NCBI GenBank assembly: GCA_946811695.1
Contig: OX328125.1
Location: forward strand, 109,401,373-109,465,372
Direction of reading: 5' to 3'
DNA length: 64,000 nucleotides
DNA from: Gonocerus acuteangulatus
Lineage: Eukaryota > Arthropoda > Insecta > Hemiptera > Coreidae
The position numbers and the translations under genes are program-made. Within the stretch, counting starts at the first letter, position 1, and each line of letters opens with the position of its first letter. Shown here in pieces: positions 41,437 through 53,700 of the stretch. The notes beneath the pieces were generated by a model, which was given only the letters and a program-made list of their open reading frames with translations, was not told the DNA's origin and did not search any database.

Positions 41437-42189
41437 ATGCTGATGTTGACGGTGTTGTGCTGTGTGGTGGCAGCGGTAAGTGCAGACGTGGATGCGTTGG
41501 ATCAGAGGGACGGGAAACACAACGAGGACTCCAAGGTTCAGGAACACGAGCATATAACCAACATCAGGACCATCATCATCAAAAAGAAGGTACCTAAACC
41601 ATTTCCTGTCGAAGTAGAGAAAAAAGTGCCATTTGACGTTGAAGTTAAAGTTGACAAACCGTATCCGGTATACGTGCATAAACCGTATCCTGTGTATGTC
41701 GAAAAGAAAGTCCCGTACGAAGTGAAAGTTCTTGTACCAAAACCTTTCACCGTCGAGAAGAAAGTACCTTACGAAGTAAAGGTGCCCATTCACAAACCTT
41801 ATCCTGTTCACGTAGCCAAACCTTATCCAGTCTACGTAGAGAAAAAGGTGCCTTATGCAGTAGAGAAGCTTGTACCATACTCAGTAAGAGTACCCGTCGA
41901 GAAACCTTATCCGGTACACGTACCTGTAGAAAAGGAAGTACCTTACCCAGTTGAAAAGATAGTACCTTACACGGTAAAGGTACCAGTCGAAAAACCTGTA
42001 CCTTACAATGTGGATAAACCTGTACCTTATGAAGTGGAGAAGGAGGTACCTTATCCGGTGGTCAAAGAAGTACCAGTCCCTGTAGCGGTGCCTTACAAGG
42101 TACAAGTCAAGGTACCTTACAAAGTAGAATTACCCAAGTTCGAAGAACAAGTTGACTTCGGCAGCCATCAGGAATTTAGGCATCGTTGA
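41437..42189 (+). CDS. Secreted VPY/KPYPV-repeat cuticle-type protein (Vajk-like)
   Basis: 250 residues in one exon. Residues 1-16 are a clear signal peptide ([16 protein letters not shown]). A short acidic/polar segment (17-43) follows, then about 190 residues of reiterated [23 protein letters not shown] and VPYPVEK-type motifs, and a distinct end ([16 protein letters not shown]). The low-complexity Val-Pro-Tyr-Lys composition with alternating beta-like VxV triplets matches insect Vajk-type cuticle proteins, which act outside the cell in chitinous matrix (family recognised by pattern). A TATA box and initiator lie upstream, and AATAAA lies 72 nt past the stop. GCG|GTAAGT at about 41472 is a perfect splice-donor match after the signal-peptide codons. 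However, the frame reads on naturally, so I keep a single exon. Translation could also start at Met3. Confidence 0.85.
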   Translation: MLMLTVLCCVVAAVSADVDALDQRDGKHNEDSKVQEHEHITNIRTIIIKKKVPKPFPVEVEKKVPFDVEVKVDKPYPVYVHKPYPVYVEKKVPYEVKVLVPKPFTVEKKVPYEVKVPIHKPYPVHVAKPYPVYVEKKVPYAVEKLVPYSVRVPVEKPYPVHVPVEKEVPYPVEKIVPYTVKVPVEKPVPYNVDKPVPYEVEKEVPYPVVKEVPVPVAVPYKVQVKVPYKVELPKFEEQVDFGSHQEFRHR

Positions 42190-42260
42190 ATCTTTTAATT
42201 TATTTGTAAAAATCTCTTGTTTGTTTTTGCTATTTGAAATATTTAATTAGTATTATTGTT

Positions 42261-42266
42261 AATAAA
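42261..42266 (+). terminator. Polyadenylation signal AATAAA
   Basis: AATAAA 72 nt after the stop codon of the Vajk-like gene, followed by a T/G-rich stretch (GTTTGTTTCCTTG). The transcript should end before the LINE fragment at 42302. Confidence 0.75.
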
Positions 42267-42301
42267 GTTTGTTTCCTTGACTTGATGTTATATCTTTATC
42301 A

Positions 42302-42880
42302 ATTTCCTATAATAATAATATTTATTTGTAATTGAACATTGTCCTTACAAATATGATCGGGGTAAATATATACAATTCACGAAAATTAAATTAGAGTAGA
42401 CTCTTATAGAACAAGTAAATAAAATAAGCTTTTATAATACAGAATAATTAAGAACTGATATTTCGGTTCATTTACTACACGCTGCGGTTGCCTCTTTTCT
42501 TCATTACATCCTCCAAGTAAATGCAAAAGGCGTTTATATCGGTGGTGTTAGAGGTGGTCAGGAAATAATAAGTTACGGAGTTGTTGGTGTGTTCATCAAT
42601 AATAGGTTTCAGGGTATTTCTGAGATTGGAGTATTCAGGACATCGCCACAGCAGATGCTCCAAGTCTTCTTGTTACAATTCACAGTTGGTGCATATTTTG
42701 TTCGTTTCTATTTTGTACCTTTGACGGTGGATGCTGAGGTAAAGTGTCTTCTTGTTCGCTAATCTTAGTTGACTTATGATTCTTTGTCTATTTATGTTCA
42801 TATTTATTAGAAGGTAGCTGTTGTAGGTATGAATTGCACTATATATGGTACTGTAGGAGGTTGTGTGTTATTTCCTATAA
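42302..42880 (-). mobile_element. 5'-truncated LINE insertion with 11-bp target duplication
   Basis: A LINE 3' fragment (42313-42869) read on the minus strand and flanked by ATTTCCTATAA at 42302-42312 and 42870-42880. It ends in an ATT-type tandem tail at about 42313-42326. It lies about 110 bp downstream of the Vajk-like stop codon, in the opposite orientation. Confidence 0.85.
42475..42869 (-). pseudogene. LINE ORF2 C-terminal fragment (CTNC...H...C)
   Basis: Reads HTYNSYLLINMNINRQRIIS, QLRLANKKTLYLSIHRQRYK, then CTNCEL, a TAA in frame, EDLEHLLWRCPEYSNLR and a tail ending RGNRSV with a stop. C-x2-C, then HLLWRC, is the Cys/His end of a LINE ORF2, probably of a different family from the intact element. 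The internal stop shows decay or a sequencing-level change. Confidence 0.7.
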
Positions 42881-43196
42881 CAAACTCCTCCTTCAGCTTT
42901 CTACAATTCTTCAAAGATACGTCCTTTAGGTTCAAGGGCAGGCCGAGTGCTTGGTTACATTACTGGTGAGGCACTGGATCAAGGGTGCCTAAACGGCCGG
43001 AGTGCTTTTTGAATCCATCTCTAGAAAAAATGTCCAATACAGACTTTGTTTGCTTATATGCTCAGACTTTGTTTTAATAGGTAGGGAACTAAAACAAAAT
43101 GTAATGAATGACCAACTAAAATGTTATTGACCCACAATTAGGCTAGAATAAACACCCCGTTACTTACTTTAATTGTAATACGCTCCTAAAAGCAGC
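42881..43196. other. Short gene-free stretch
   Basis: No repeats or genes recognised between the LINE target site and the next Helentron-like copy. Confidence 0.45.
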
Positions 43197-43745
43197 AAAA
43201 GTCCGACTCGCAAGGAACTGCGTCATCTTAGCGCAGTTCCGTTCATATCTCTAGTGCTATTAGTAAAGAAATAGTAGCAGTTATTGGTGGGGTTTAATAT
43301 TTCGTGAAAAATATAAAATAAAATCTCGAAGAGAAAATATATTTAAGGTGCCACAACAGGAAACTGACAGTATCAAGGCGACTTCCTCCACCTTCTTAAC
43401 GTTCGCTCTTGGAAACACATGCTTCACATTTTCTCAACTTTTTTTAGTCAAGTACTCATTTTAACATTAAAGGCAATTAAAATAAGTAACAACCAATTAA
43501 AACATTAGGTAAACAGATACAAAAATCTGCCCAAAAGAACAGGACAAACACTTATAAGCTTTTGAGCACTTATTTCGCCGATTTTGTAGGGACTTCAGTG
43601 AGCATTCGAATGGTCACCTTCCACTTACGACGATTACCCCACCTTATTCGAGATATTTACGGAAATATACGAAGATCCGAAAACTTTTCATGTCCACTAA
43701 CATATTTTTTTTTCTTTCGAATACTTCCTTAACTCCAAATGTATC
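43197..43745 (-). mobile_element. 3' half of a family-1 Helentron-like element
   Basis: The minus-strand 3' terminus at 43197 reads CTAAGATGACGCAGTTCCTT then GCGAGTCGGACTTTT; one extra base weakens the hairpin. The family interior extends to about 43745 (GTCACCTTCCACTTACGACG, TTCATGTCCACTAACATA). The 5' part is missing. Confidence 0.7.
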
Positions 43746-43984
43746 GTCATTTTAAACATCTTTAAAAATTGCGTACGTTAACCAAGGAAAACTTGAGTTT
43801 ACCTACTGAGAATAGAAATGTATCGTCTGAAAAACAAGTCTACAGTTACTGCACTGTACAAAATAATTTTATTTTATAATTTTTATAGATAAGTCCTTTC
43901 CTTACATATTGCATCCTCTGGCATGAACCACCTTCGTAATGTGAGATTTATTGGGGGCAAATTTAGCCTCTTAATCCAACAGTG

Positions 43985-44515
43985 ATCTTGTACTAATGGC
44001 GTCAATGACTTACATGATGTGTGTATTAAAGCCGGATATGAACCGCAAACTTTTTTCCCTACCCCACTGGAGAAGATACATTCAATCGTCAAATACATAG
44101 TAGGTAGTATTGACTCCCAAGAAAAAGAAAAGCTACAAGACAGGCTAACTACCGCGCAGTACCACACAACCTACAAAATTTTGAAATTTGAATGTAAGCA
44201 GCTGTCTTATATCAACGACACTAACAGCCTTCAAATGATAAGGACCATCATGCGAGCCAGAACAGAAACCCTAAACCTGAACAAGAAGCCTTGGAGTTCT
44301 GCCTCTGCTCTCTTTGCAACATGAAACTACCCGAAGATATCATCCATTTCCTAGCTGTATGCCCAATCCTCTCCGAGATAAGAGTGAACATATTCCACAG
44401 AAATAGATTAACCCACACGCAAGCAATAGACTATTAGAATGGCCAGGACTACTCAAAACTATACCACTACCTTAAAGAGGCAATGAATTTTAAATTTGAT
44501 TTTCAGGAATAAGGA
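43985..44515 (+). pseudogene. LINE ORF2 C-terminal pseudogene with a frameshift
   Basis: An open stretch (DLHDVCIKAGYEPQTFF to RTIMRARTETLNLN) is followed, after a one-base frame change near 44290, by EALEFCLCSLCNMKL, EDIIHFLAVCPILSEIR and NFKFDFQE with a stop at about 44510. CSLC...HFLAVC is the Cys/His end seen in R1-like LINE ORF2s. A stop (ATAGACTATTAG) also lies in the tail. A (TAC)n run near 44705-44718 may be the 3' tail. Confidence 0.55.
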
Positions 44516-44519
44516 GGAT

Positions 44520-45758
44520 CGATTTTTGTTTTACTTATTTTTTTGTTTTTATATTATTTAAAATCACTCATATTGTTTTTATTTTATTTTCATGTATTAT
44601 TATGTGGTGTCGCTTAGCTGATGGATTTTATCCAAGTTTATGTAAATTTATTGTAAATTTCTCAAGTAAATATTATTTGTATACGTATATAATAAAATTT
44701 ACTTTACTACTACTACTAATGATGGCGTCTTTGGGTACAATATTCAGTATTTTAGGTCAAAGGAGAGTTTCTGAGTCAGACTTTGACGAGCTAGGATTTG
44801 ATCTGCAGAAAGATTGAGGCAAATATTTGTTTTGCTTAAAATGGTTCATTACTAGCAGGTAAATAATATTTGACAAGAATCAATAATATAATCTAAAACA
44901 TGATTCCTATAAGGGCTTTGGAATCAGCAATTCCATCAGAAATTCTGAGGTTTACTCTGTTCAGGGTCTTAGGGGAATTGGCTGTTTTTTTTTAATGATT
45001 TCTTCCTGTTTCAAAGCCATCGAGATTGAAACTAACAGTTTGCGGGTAACAAACAGTTTGCGGAGTTTTGATTGGAGGACCCGTGGGGAAATCAACCACA
45101 AACGGGTGACAGTCCATATTGTGTGCCAAGATTAAGCTGTAGATAAAGTCATGGGTTATAATTTGGCAAGAATTGACTGCAAGTATGACGGTAGGTTTTA
45201 TAAAGGAAGTAGCAAAGGTTTTACCAGAATCACAGATTATTTATAAACTTTAATAATATATGTTACTTAATAATATATTTAGACTATACCATTTTTATTT
45301 TTCTTCTTCCATTAAGTTTTGTGTGTATTTTATTTTAAAGCCATAACGTTTTTTGTTTAAATATCTATTGTGGATACGTTTTCCTTTATATATATAGGGC
45401 TTGCTTATTGATTTTATTTTATTTTACTCTTCTCGTTATTGCCAATTTGTTTGTAGCATATACGCATCATCAGACTTGATAATTGTACTTTTAAATTCGT
45501 ACAGATTTCAAATAAATATATATATATACAGGGTAAATTATATAAATATTTTATCTAGATGTTGTGGACTTGATCCATGATACAATGCCTAAGAATATAA
45601 ACTTCTTCAATGGTGAAGTTACCAACAAATTTAAAGTAATTTGTAATCTCTATACAGTTTTTTATTTGCGATATTGTTGTACATTTATTATTATTACATT
45701 TTTGTATAATTAAAATTGGATGGCCAAGGCTGTAATTGTTACAAATGATAAATTAAAA

Positions 45759-45801
<43 letters not shown>

Positions 45802-45884
45802 AGTTCTAATAATCCTCCAAATGTAGAGTTTGTCAATAAAATTAAAACATATTTGAAAAATCTTGTGAAAGTTCTTTTTGGGAA
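44520..45884. other. Gene-free stretch
   Basis: AT-rich, with a short TA tract at 45765-45790. Short open frames have no recognisable content. Confidence 0.45.
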
Positions 45885-46832
45885 AGGCAGTAGTCTATTA
45901 CTATTACTAGGTTGATATGATTAAATGTCAAACCCGTGGCTATTCATACAGGCCGATGACCATTCATCGTTCAAGCCACCGTAATAACTCATCGTGAATA
46001 TCACCGAACATTCTAGTAGTCTATTACTATTACTAGGTTAATAATAAATGTCAAACCCGTGGCTCTTCATTCATACAGGCCGATGACCATTCTTCGTTCA
46101 AGCCACCGTAATAACTCATCGTGAATATCACCGAACATTCTTGTAGTCTATTAATATTACTAGGTTTGATATGATTAAATGTCAAACCCGTGGCTATTCA
46201 TTCATACAGGCCGATGACCATTTATCGTTCAAGCCACCGTAATAACCCGTGGCTCTTCATTCATACAGGCCAATGACCATTCATCGTTCAAGCCACCGTA
46301 ATAACCCGTGGCTATTCATTCATACAGGCCGATGACCATTCATCGTTCAAGCCACCGTTAACTGTTCGTGAATATCACCGAATATTCTAGTAGTCTAATA
46401 CTATTACTAGGTTGGTATGATTAAATGTCAAACCCGTGGCTATTCATTCATACAGGCCGATGACCATTCATCGTTCAAGCCACCGTAATAACCCGTGGCT
46501 CTTCTTTCATACAGGCCGATGACCATTCATCGTTCAAGCCACCGTAATAACTCATCTTGAATATCACCGAACATTGTAGTAGTCTATTACTATTACTAGG
46601 TTAATAATAAATGTCAAACCCGTGGCTCTTCATTCATACAGGACGATGACCATTCTTCGTTCAAGCCACCGTAATAACGCATCGTGAATATACCGAACAT
46701 TCTAGTAGTCTATTACTATTAATAGATTGATATGATTAAAAGTCAAACCCGTGGCTATTCATTCATACAGGCCGATGACCATTCTTCGTTCAAGCCACCG
46801 TAATAACCCGTGGCTCTTCATTCATACATTTC
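45885..46832. repeat. 130-bp compound minisatellite, left block
   Basis: The unit runs TAGTCTATTACTATTACTAG, GTCAAACCCGTGGCTATTCA, TACAGGCCGATGACCATTCA, CGTTCAAGCCACCGTAATAA, CTCATCGTGAATATCACCG. A 59-bp sub-unit (CCCGTGGCT...CGTAATAA) is duplicated within some units (46237-46380, 46490-46550), so unit length varies by insertion of extra sub-units. Confidence 0.88.
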
Positions 46833-46885
46833 ATAAAAAAAAAATAATAAATAAAAAAAAAATAAAAAAATAAATTAAAATAAGA

Positions 46886-46930
<45 letters not shown>

Positions 46931-46947
46931 AAAGAATAACAAAAAAA

Positions 46948-46978
<31 letters not shown>

Positions 46979-47330
46979 TAAAAAAAAAAATAAAAAAAAA
47001 TAAATAAATAAAAAATAATAAAAAAAAAAAAAAATTAGATATATTTTGTACGGTTAGATTTAATGTAAGGAATACTTGTAAATAAATATATTTAGGTGTA
47101 AGGGTATAAGTATATATATGCATATATGTGTGTGTGTGTATGTGTATGAGTGTGCGTGTTTATAAATATGTATATATGTATGTATGGATGTGTGTGTGTA
47201 TGTATGTATATGTGTGTGTGTATGTATATGTATGCATGTGTGTGTGGGTATGTGTGTATATATATATATGTGTGTATGTGTGTGTGTATGTGTATATGTG
47301 TGTGTATATATATGTATGTATATATATGTA

Positions 47331-47376
<46 letters not shown>

Positions 47377-47640
47377 GAAGTAGCTATAAGTGAAACAGAA
47401 AGGAATATACCATCTATTGTTAGCTTTAAATTAATGAGAAAAAAAAATAAATAAAAGAGTTGTGTACAGTTATATGTTATTCTAAAAAAAAAAAAAAAAA
47501 AAAAAAAAGGAACAGAATGTGCTTACATATTTCATGAGATTAATTAGTTAAAAACTAGGTTTAATTAAAAAACAAAAAAACAAAAAACAAAAGGTTCATA
47601 GGACGATTAAAACAGTAAGTTGTTCGTCCTTTAATTCATT
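46833..47640. repeat. Low-complexity insert: A-rich, (TA)n, TG/TA tracts
   Basis: A-rich/AAT tracts (46833-47036), a (TA)n tract (46891-46927), a long TG/TA compound microsatellite (47110-47372) and an A-run (47486-47508). It divides the 130-bp minisatellite in two. All open frames here are artefacts of the repeats. Confidence 0.9.
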
Positions 47641-48700
47641 CCATTCCATTCCATTCATTCATACAGGCCGATGACCATTCATCGTTCAAGCCACCGTAAT
47701 AACTCATCGTGAATATCACCGAACATTCTAGTAGTCTATTACTATTAATAGGTTGATGTGATTAAAAGTCAAACCCGTGGCTATTCATTCATACAGGCCG
47801 ATGACCATTCATCGTTCAAGCCACCGTAATTACTCATCGTGAATTTCACCGAACATTCTAGTACTCTATTACTATTACTAGGTTGATATGATTAAATGTC
47901 AAACCCGTGGCTCTTCATTCATACAGGCCGATGACCATTCATCGTTCAAGCCACCGTAATAACTGTTCGTGAATATCACCGAATATTCTACTAGTCTAAT
48001 ACTATTACTAGGATGATATGATTAACTGTCAAACCCGTGGCTATTCATTCATACAGGCCGATGACCATTCATCGTTCAAGCCACCGTAATAACCCGTGGC
48101 TCTTCTTTCATACAGGCCGATGACCATTCATCGTTCAAGCCACCGTAATAACTCATCGTGAATATCACCGAACATTGTAGTAGTCTATTACTATTACTAG
48201 GTTAATAATAAATGTCAAACCCGTGGCTCTTCATTCATACAGGCCGATGACCATTCATCGTTCAAGCCACCGTAATAACTGTTCGTGAATATCACCGAAT
48301 ATTCTAGTAGTCTAATACTATTACAAGGATGATATGATTAAATGTCAAACCCGTGGCTATTCATTCATACAGGCCGATGACCATTCATCGTTAAAGCCAC
48401 CGTAATAACTGTTCGTGAATATCACCGAATATTCTAGTAGTCTAATACTATTACTAGGATGATATGATTAAATGTCAAACCCGTGGCTATTCATTCATAC
48501 AGGCCGATGACCATTCATCGTTCAAGCCACCGTAATAACTGTTCGTGAATATCACCGAATATTCTAGTAGTCTATTACTATTAATAGGTTGATATGATTA
48601 AAAGTCAAACCCGTGGCTATTCATTCATACAGGCCGATGACCATTCATCGTTCAAGCCACCGTAATAACCCGTGGCTATGCATTCATACAGGCATAAAGC
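47641..48700. repeat. 130-bp compound minisatellite, right block
   Basis: About eight units of the same 130-bp repeat as 45885-46832, with sequence variants AACTGTTCGTG/AACTCATCGTG and TCTATTAC/TCTAATAC shared between neighbours. It ends at GTGGCTATGCATTCATACAGGC. Unit type is largely shared with the left block, so the low-complexity tract was inserted into, or grew within, a pre-existing array. Confidence 0.88.
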
Positions 48701-49227
48701 CCTGACGGGCATAAAGGCCACGAAACGTGTAGGGCGTACAAACAATGAATAGTACAAAGAGAATTGGAGTACTATTCTTTTGACCTTGGCCATATATAAA
48801 GAATAAATAATTAGACGTAAATAAAGGTCAGAAATACGTGGAAAATAATCTTATACATTAATTATAAATCCTTAATAATTAACATATTTTATAATAATTA
48901 TAAATCCAATTACATTATAGTGGGTATCAATCTAATTATATAATTAAGGTTGTGAATAACATACAGCTAAAAGTAAAATTAACTTGTAAAAAACAATATA
49001 TTTTTAAGAAAAAACTTATAATAATAAAGAATAACGAAGAAAATAGTTCCTACGTACAATATGAGTATACAAAATCGCAACAGTTTTTATTTACAATATA
49101 GGTTCTATGCATAATATGACTATACATAGGAACATTACCCCCATGTACAATCACAGTTACACAGGAAGGATCCTATGTAAAATAATGATGAATAAATGAA
49201 TAAATCACGCAATGAGTGATGTTTATT

Positions 49228-49262
<35 letters not shown>

Positions 49263-49496
49263 TTCAAAGACGATGTTAAAAACACAGTTTGGGCAATAAC
49301 TCAGAAACTGGTCTAGACAATGAAAGACAGGTTGAAATATAATTAAGAATATTATTAAAGGGGACCCCCAAAATTATTAAGAGTTAAAGCCCCCAAAAGA
49401 AAACAAAAGGAAAAAAAACTGAATAAACATAAGTTTAAAGATGTATAGACGAAAATGAGAACTTAATACATTGATCAATCATTGTAGCATTAAACG

Positions 49497-49527
<31 letters not shown>

Positions 49528-49979
49528 ATATAATGCAATTTTGCCCAACCTATGAATGGGGACAGCTGATTGGCTGAGGACTGAACCAATCATCAAGCTC
49601 CTAAGCCGTCTGTGGTTGAGAGATATGAACCTCTTCAGACCAATGTCTCGCACACTCGGTCTTCATCTCACCAACCACCAGCGCTCTACAATACAATTAT
49701 CTGGAATGAAAGCCTATTGTTCCATAATGACCTAATAACCTTTAGCAATTGATCCAGGAATCGAATTTACTAAATCTGTGTGGAGATGGCTGGGAGTTCG
49801 GTCTCTCGTTTTTAGTAATAAAGGTAATATAAAAAAAAAATCGTTTTGTATCTTCAACGGTTTATTTTATTTTTTAATTGATTTTATTTGTAGAATTATT
49901 ACTATAGTAGAAGAACACAAGAAAATGTGAAAAATGTTGATATTTTTTAATGCATTGAAACGTACTAAATAGGCACCTC
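48701..49979. other. Gene-free stretch
   Basis: Unassigned AT-rich DNA with an A-run (49231-49260) and a short TA tract (49498-49522). A minus-strand open frame at 49435-49653 has no recognisable product. Confidence 0.4.
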
Positions 49980-50146
49980 TAGAAGAGAATTCTGGGGTCT
50001 GGAGGACCCGACCAGGTAAAGTCATAAACCCCTTTGAACAAAGGCCGAACCAAATATTATCTCATTCTATTCTATGCTTTTCAAATGACAAAAGGGATAT
50101 GAACGGAACAGCGCTAAGATGATGCAGTTCCTGCGTGTCGGACTTT
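49980..50146 (+). mobile_element. 3' end of a family-1 Helentron-like element
   Basis: GGGATATGAACGGAACAGCG, CTAAGATGATGCAGTTCCTG, then CGTGTCGGACTTT. A GCAG-TTC-CTGC hairpin is present. Interior sequence (GGTCTGGAGGACCCGACCAG) resembles that at 62545-62580. The left limit is uncertain. Confidence 0.65.
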
Positions 50147-50150
50147 GTAC

Positions 50151-50208
<58 letters not shown>

Positions 50209-50425
50209 CTGTTCGCTTTCTACATCCCAGACGAATGGTCCGATTTTGATGAAATTTGATACAAAAATCTTTCTTCTATCATTTTTAAGGCGGTAGCTTT
50301 AACCGTTTTCGAGAAAGTTGGAAAAATAGTTGTTGAATAACGTTTTTGGTTTGGGTACTTAAAATTATGGGATTCAGTTAAAACATTTATTTCAAATTTC
50401 AGTAAACAAAAGGTCCCAGGGACCA
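50147..50425 (+). mobile_element. Internal fragment of a family-1 Helentron-like element
   Basis: Starts directly after the previous terminus with a (TA)n tract (50150-50204), then TGTCTGTTCGC, GAATGGTCCGATTTTGATGA and AGGCGGTAGCTTTAACCGTT. These blocks lie just right of the TA tract in the copy at 13991. Two copies are therefore joined end-to-inside at this point. Confidence 0.65.
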
Positions 50426-50742
50426 TACCTCAGTACTTAAAGGTTAAGATTTGACATTTTCCATTTCTCCTGTGGTCAATTTCAATGAAAAATGCTGTGA
50501 ATTTTCCAGTTAAATAATAAGAAAAAAGAGGTGGTTGTCTCGAGAAGAGCGCCGTTTAATTTCTTGGCTATACAAGGATGAGACGGGTTATAGGGAGATT
50601 CCAAGTCACATAAAACTAAGTTTATCGAATCTAGCCCCCTGAATTCCGTTCGGAGAGCCGTACAGTACCCATTGCTCAACTGGAAGACAACGAACTCGAT
50701 CAATGAGGCAGGAACAATTGATCTAAGGATCGCATCTCGCTC

Positions 50743-53700
50743 ATGAAAAACACCCAAAGCAATTGCATAGGAAGCCCGTGTTTATACCAAGTGTAGCAAT
50801 GTGCATGGCTTACTGGAAAGATGAAAATACCCAAAGCAATTGCATAGGAAGCCCGTGTTTATACCAAGTGTAGCAATGTGCATGGATTACTGGAAATATG
50901 AAAATACCCAAAGCAATTGCATAGGAAGCCCGTGTTTATACCAAGTCTAGGAATGGGCATGGATTACTGGAAATATGAAAATACCCAAAGCAATTGCATA
51001 GGAAGCCCGTGTTTATACCAAGTCTAGGAATGTGCATGGATTACTGGAAAGATGAAAATACCCAAAGCAATTGCATAGGAAGCCCGTGTTTATACCAAGT
51101 CTAGGAATGGGCATGGATTACTGGAAAGAAGAAAATACCCAAAGCAATTGCATAGGAAGCCCGTGTTTATACCAAGTCTAGGAATGTGCATGGATTACTG
51201 GAAAGATGAAAACACCCAAAGCAATTGCATAGGAAGCCCGTGTTTATACCAAGTCTAGGAATGTGCATGGATTACTGGAAAGATGAAAATACCCAAAGCA
51301 ATTGCATAGGAAGCCCGTGTTTATACCAAGTCTAGGAATGGGCATGGATTACTGGAAATATGAAAATACCCAAAGCAATTGCATAGGAAGCCCGTGTTTA
51401 TACCAAGTCTAGGAATGTGCATGGATTACTGGAAAGATGAAAATACCCAAAGCAATTGCATAGGAAGCCCGTGTTTATACCAAGTCTAGGAATGTGCATG
51501 GATTACTGGAAATATGAAAATACCCAAAGCAATTGCATAGGAAGCCCGTGTTTATACCAAGTCTAGGAATGTGCATGGATTACTGGAAAGATGAAAATAC
51601 CCAAAGCAATTGCATAGGAAGCCCGTGTTTATACCAAGTGTAGCAATGGGCATGGCTTACTGGAAAGAAGAAAATACCCAAAGCAATTGCATAGGAAGCC
51701 CGTGTTTATACCAAGTGTAGCAATGGGCATGGATTACTGGAAAGAAGAAAATACCCAAAGCAATTGCATAGGAAGCCCGTGTTTATACCAAGTGTAGCAA
51801 TGGGCATGGCTTACTGGAAAGATGAAAATACCCAAAGCAATTGCATAGGAAGCCCGTGTTTATACCAAGTCTAGGAATGTGCATGGATTACTGGAAAGAT
51901 GAAAACACCCAAAGCAATTGCATAGGAAGCCCGTGTTTATACCAAGTCTAGGAATGTGCATGGATTACTGGAAAGATGAAAACACCCAAAGCAATTGCAT
52001 AGGAAGCCCGTGTTTATACCAAGTGTAGCAATGGGCATGGATTACTGGAAAGAAGAAAATACCCAAAGCAATTGCATAGGAAGCCCGTGTTTATACCAAG
52101 TCTAGGAATGTGCATGGATTACTGGAAAGATGAAAATACCCAAAGCAATTGCATAGGAAGCCCGTGTTTAAACCAAGTGTAGCAATGTGCATGGATTACT
52201 GGAAAGATGAAAATACCCAAAGCAATTGCATAGGAAGCCCGTGTTTATACCAAGTCTAGGAATGTGCATGGATTACTGGAAAGATGAAAATACCCAAAGC
52301 AATTGCATAGGAAGCCCGTGTTTATACCAAGTCTAGGAATGTGCATGGATTACTGGAAAGATGAAAATACCCAAAGCAATTGCATAGGAAGCCCGTGTTT
52401 ATACCAAGTCTAGGAATGTGCATGGCTTACTGGAAAGATGAAAACACCCAAAGCAATTGCATAGGAAGCCCGTGTTTATACCAAGTCTAGGAATGTGCAT
52501 GGATTACTGGAAAGATGAAAACACCCAAAGCAATTGCATAGGAAGCCCGGGTTTATACCAAGTCTAGGAATGGGCATGGATTACTGGAAAGAAGAAAATA
52601 CCCAAAGCAATTGCATAGGAAGCCCGTGTTTATACCAAGTGTAGCAATGGGCATGGATTACTGGAAAGAAGAAAATACCCAAAGCAATTGCATAGGAAGC
52701 CCGTGTTTATACCAAGTCTAGGAATGTGCATGGATTACTGGAAAGATGAAAACACCCAAAGCAATTGCATAGGAAGCCCGGGTTTATACCAAGTCTAGGA
52801 ATGGGCATGGATTACTGGAAAGAAGAAAATACCCAAAGCAATTGCATAGGAAGCCCGTGTTTATACCAAGTGTAGCAATGGGCATGGATTACTGGAAAGA
52901 AGAAAATACCCAAAGCAATTGCATAGGAAGCCCGTGTTTATACCAAGTCTAGGAATGTGCATGGATTACTGGAAAGATGAAAACACCCAAAGCAATTGCA
53001 TAGGAAGCCCGTGTTTATACCAAGTCTAGGAATGTGCATGGATTACTGGAAAGATGAAAACACCCAAAGCAATTGCATAGGAAGCCTGAGTTTATACCAA
53101 GTCTAGGAATGTGCATGGATTACTGGAAAGATGAAAATACCCAAAGCAATTGCATAGGAAGCCCGTGTTTATACCAAGTCTAGGAATGTGCATGGATTAC
53201 TGGAAAGATGAAAATACCCAAAGCAATTGCATAGGAAGCCCGTGTTTATACCAAGTCTAGGAATGTGCATGGATTACTGGAAAGATGAAAACACCCAGAG
53301 CAATTGCATAGGAAGCCTGAGTTTATACCAAGTGTAGCAATGGGCATGGATTACTGGAAAGATGAAAATACCCAAAGCAATTGCATAGGAAGCCCGTGTT
53401 TATACCAAGTGTAGCAATGGGCATGGATTACTGGAAAGAAGAAAATACCCAAAGCAATTGCATAGGAAGCCCGTGTTTATACCAAGTGTAGGAATGGGCA
53501 TGGATTACTGGAAAGATGAAAACACCCAAAGCAATTGCATAGGAAGCCTGAGTTTATACCAAGTGTAGCAATGGGCATGGATTACTGGAAAGAAGAAAAT
53601 ACCCAAAGCAATTGCATAGGAAGCCCGTGTTTATACCAAGTGTAGCAATGGGCATGGATTACTGGAAAGATGAAAATACCCAAAGCAATTGCATAGGAAG

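Noticed and set aside
41428..42105. Minus-strand frames opposite the Vajk-like gene
   Set aside because: They are caused by the repetitive codons of the sense gene. The sense strand has the signal peptide, TATA box and polyadenylation signal.
50482..50757. A 91-codon minus-strand open frame
   Set aside because: It lies antisense to the N-terminal island of the Tc1-type transposase, which has recognisable motifs on the plus strand.
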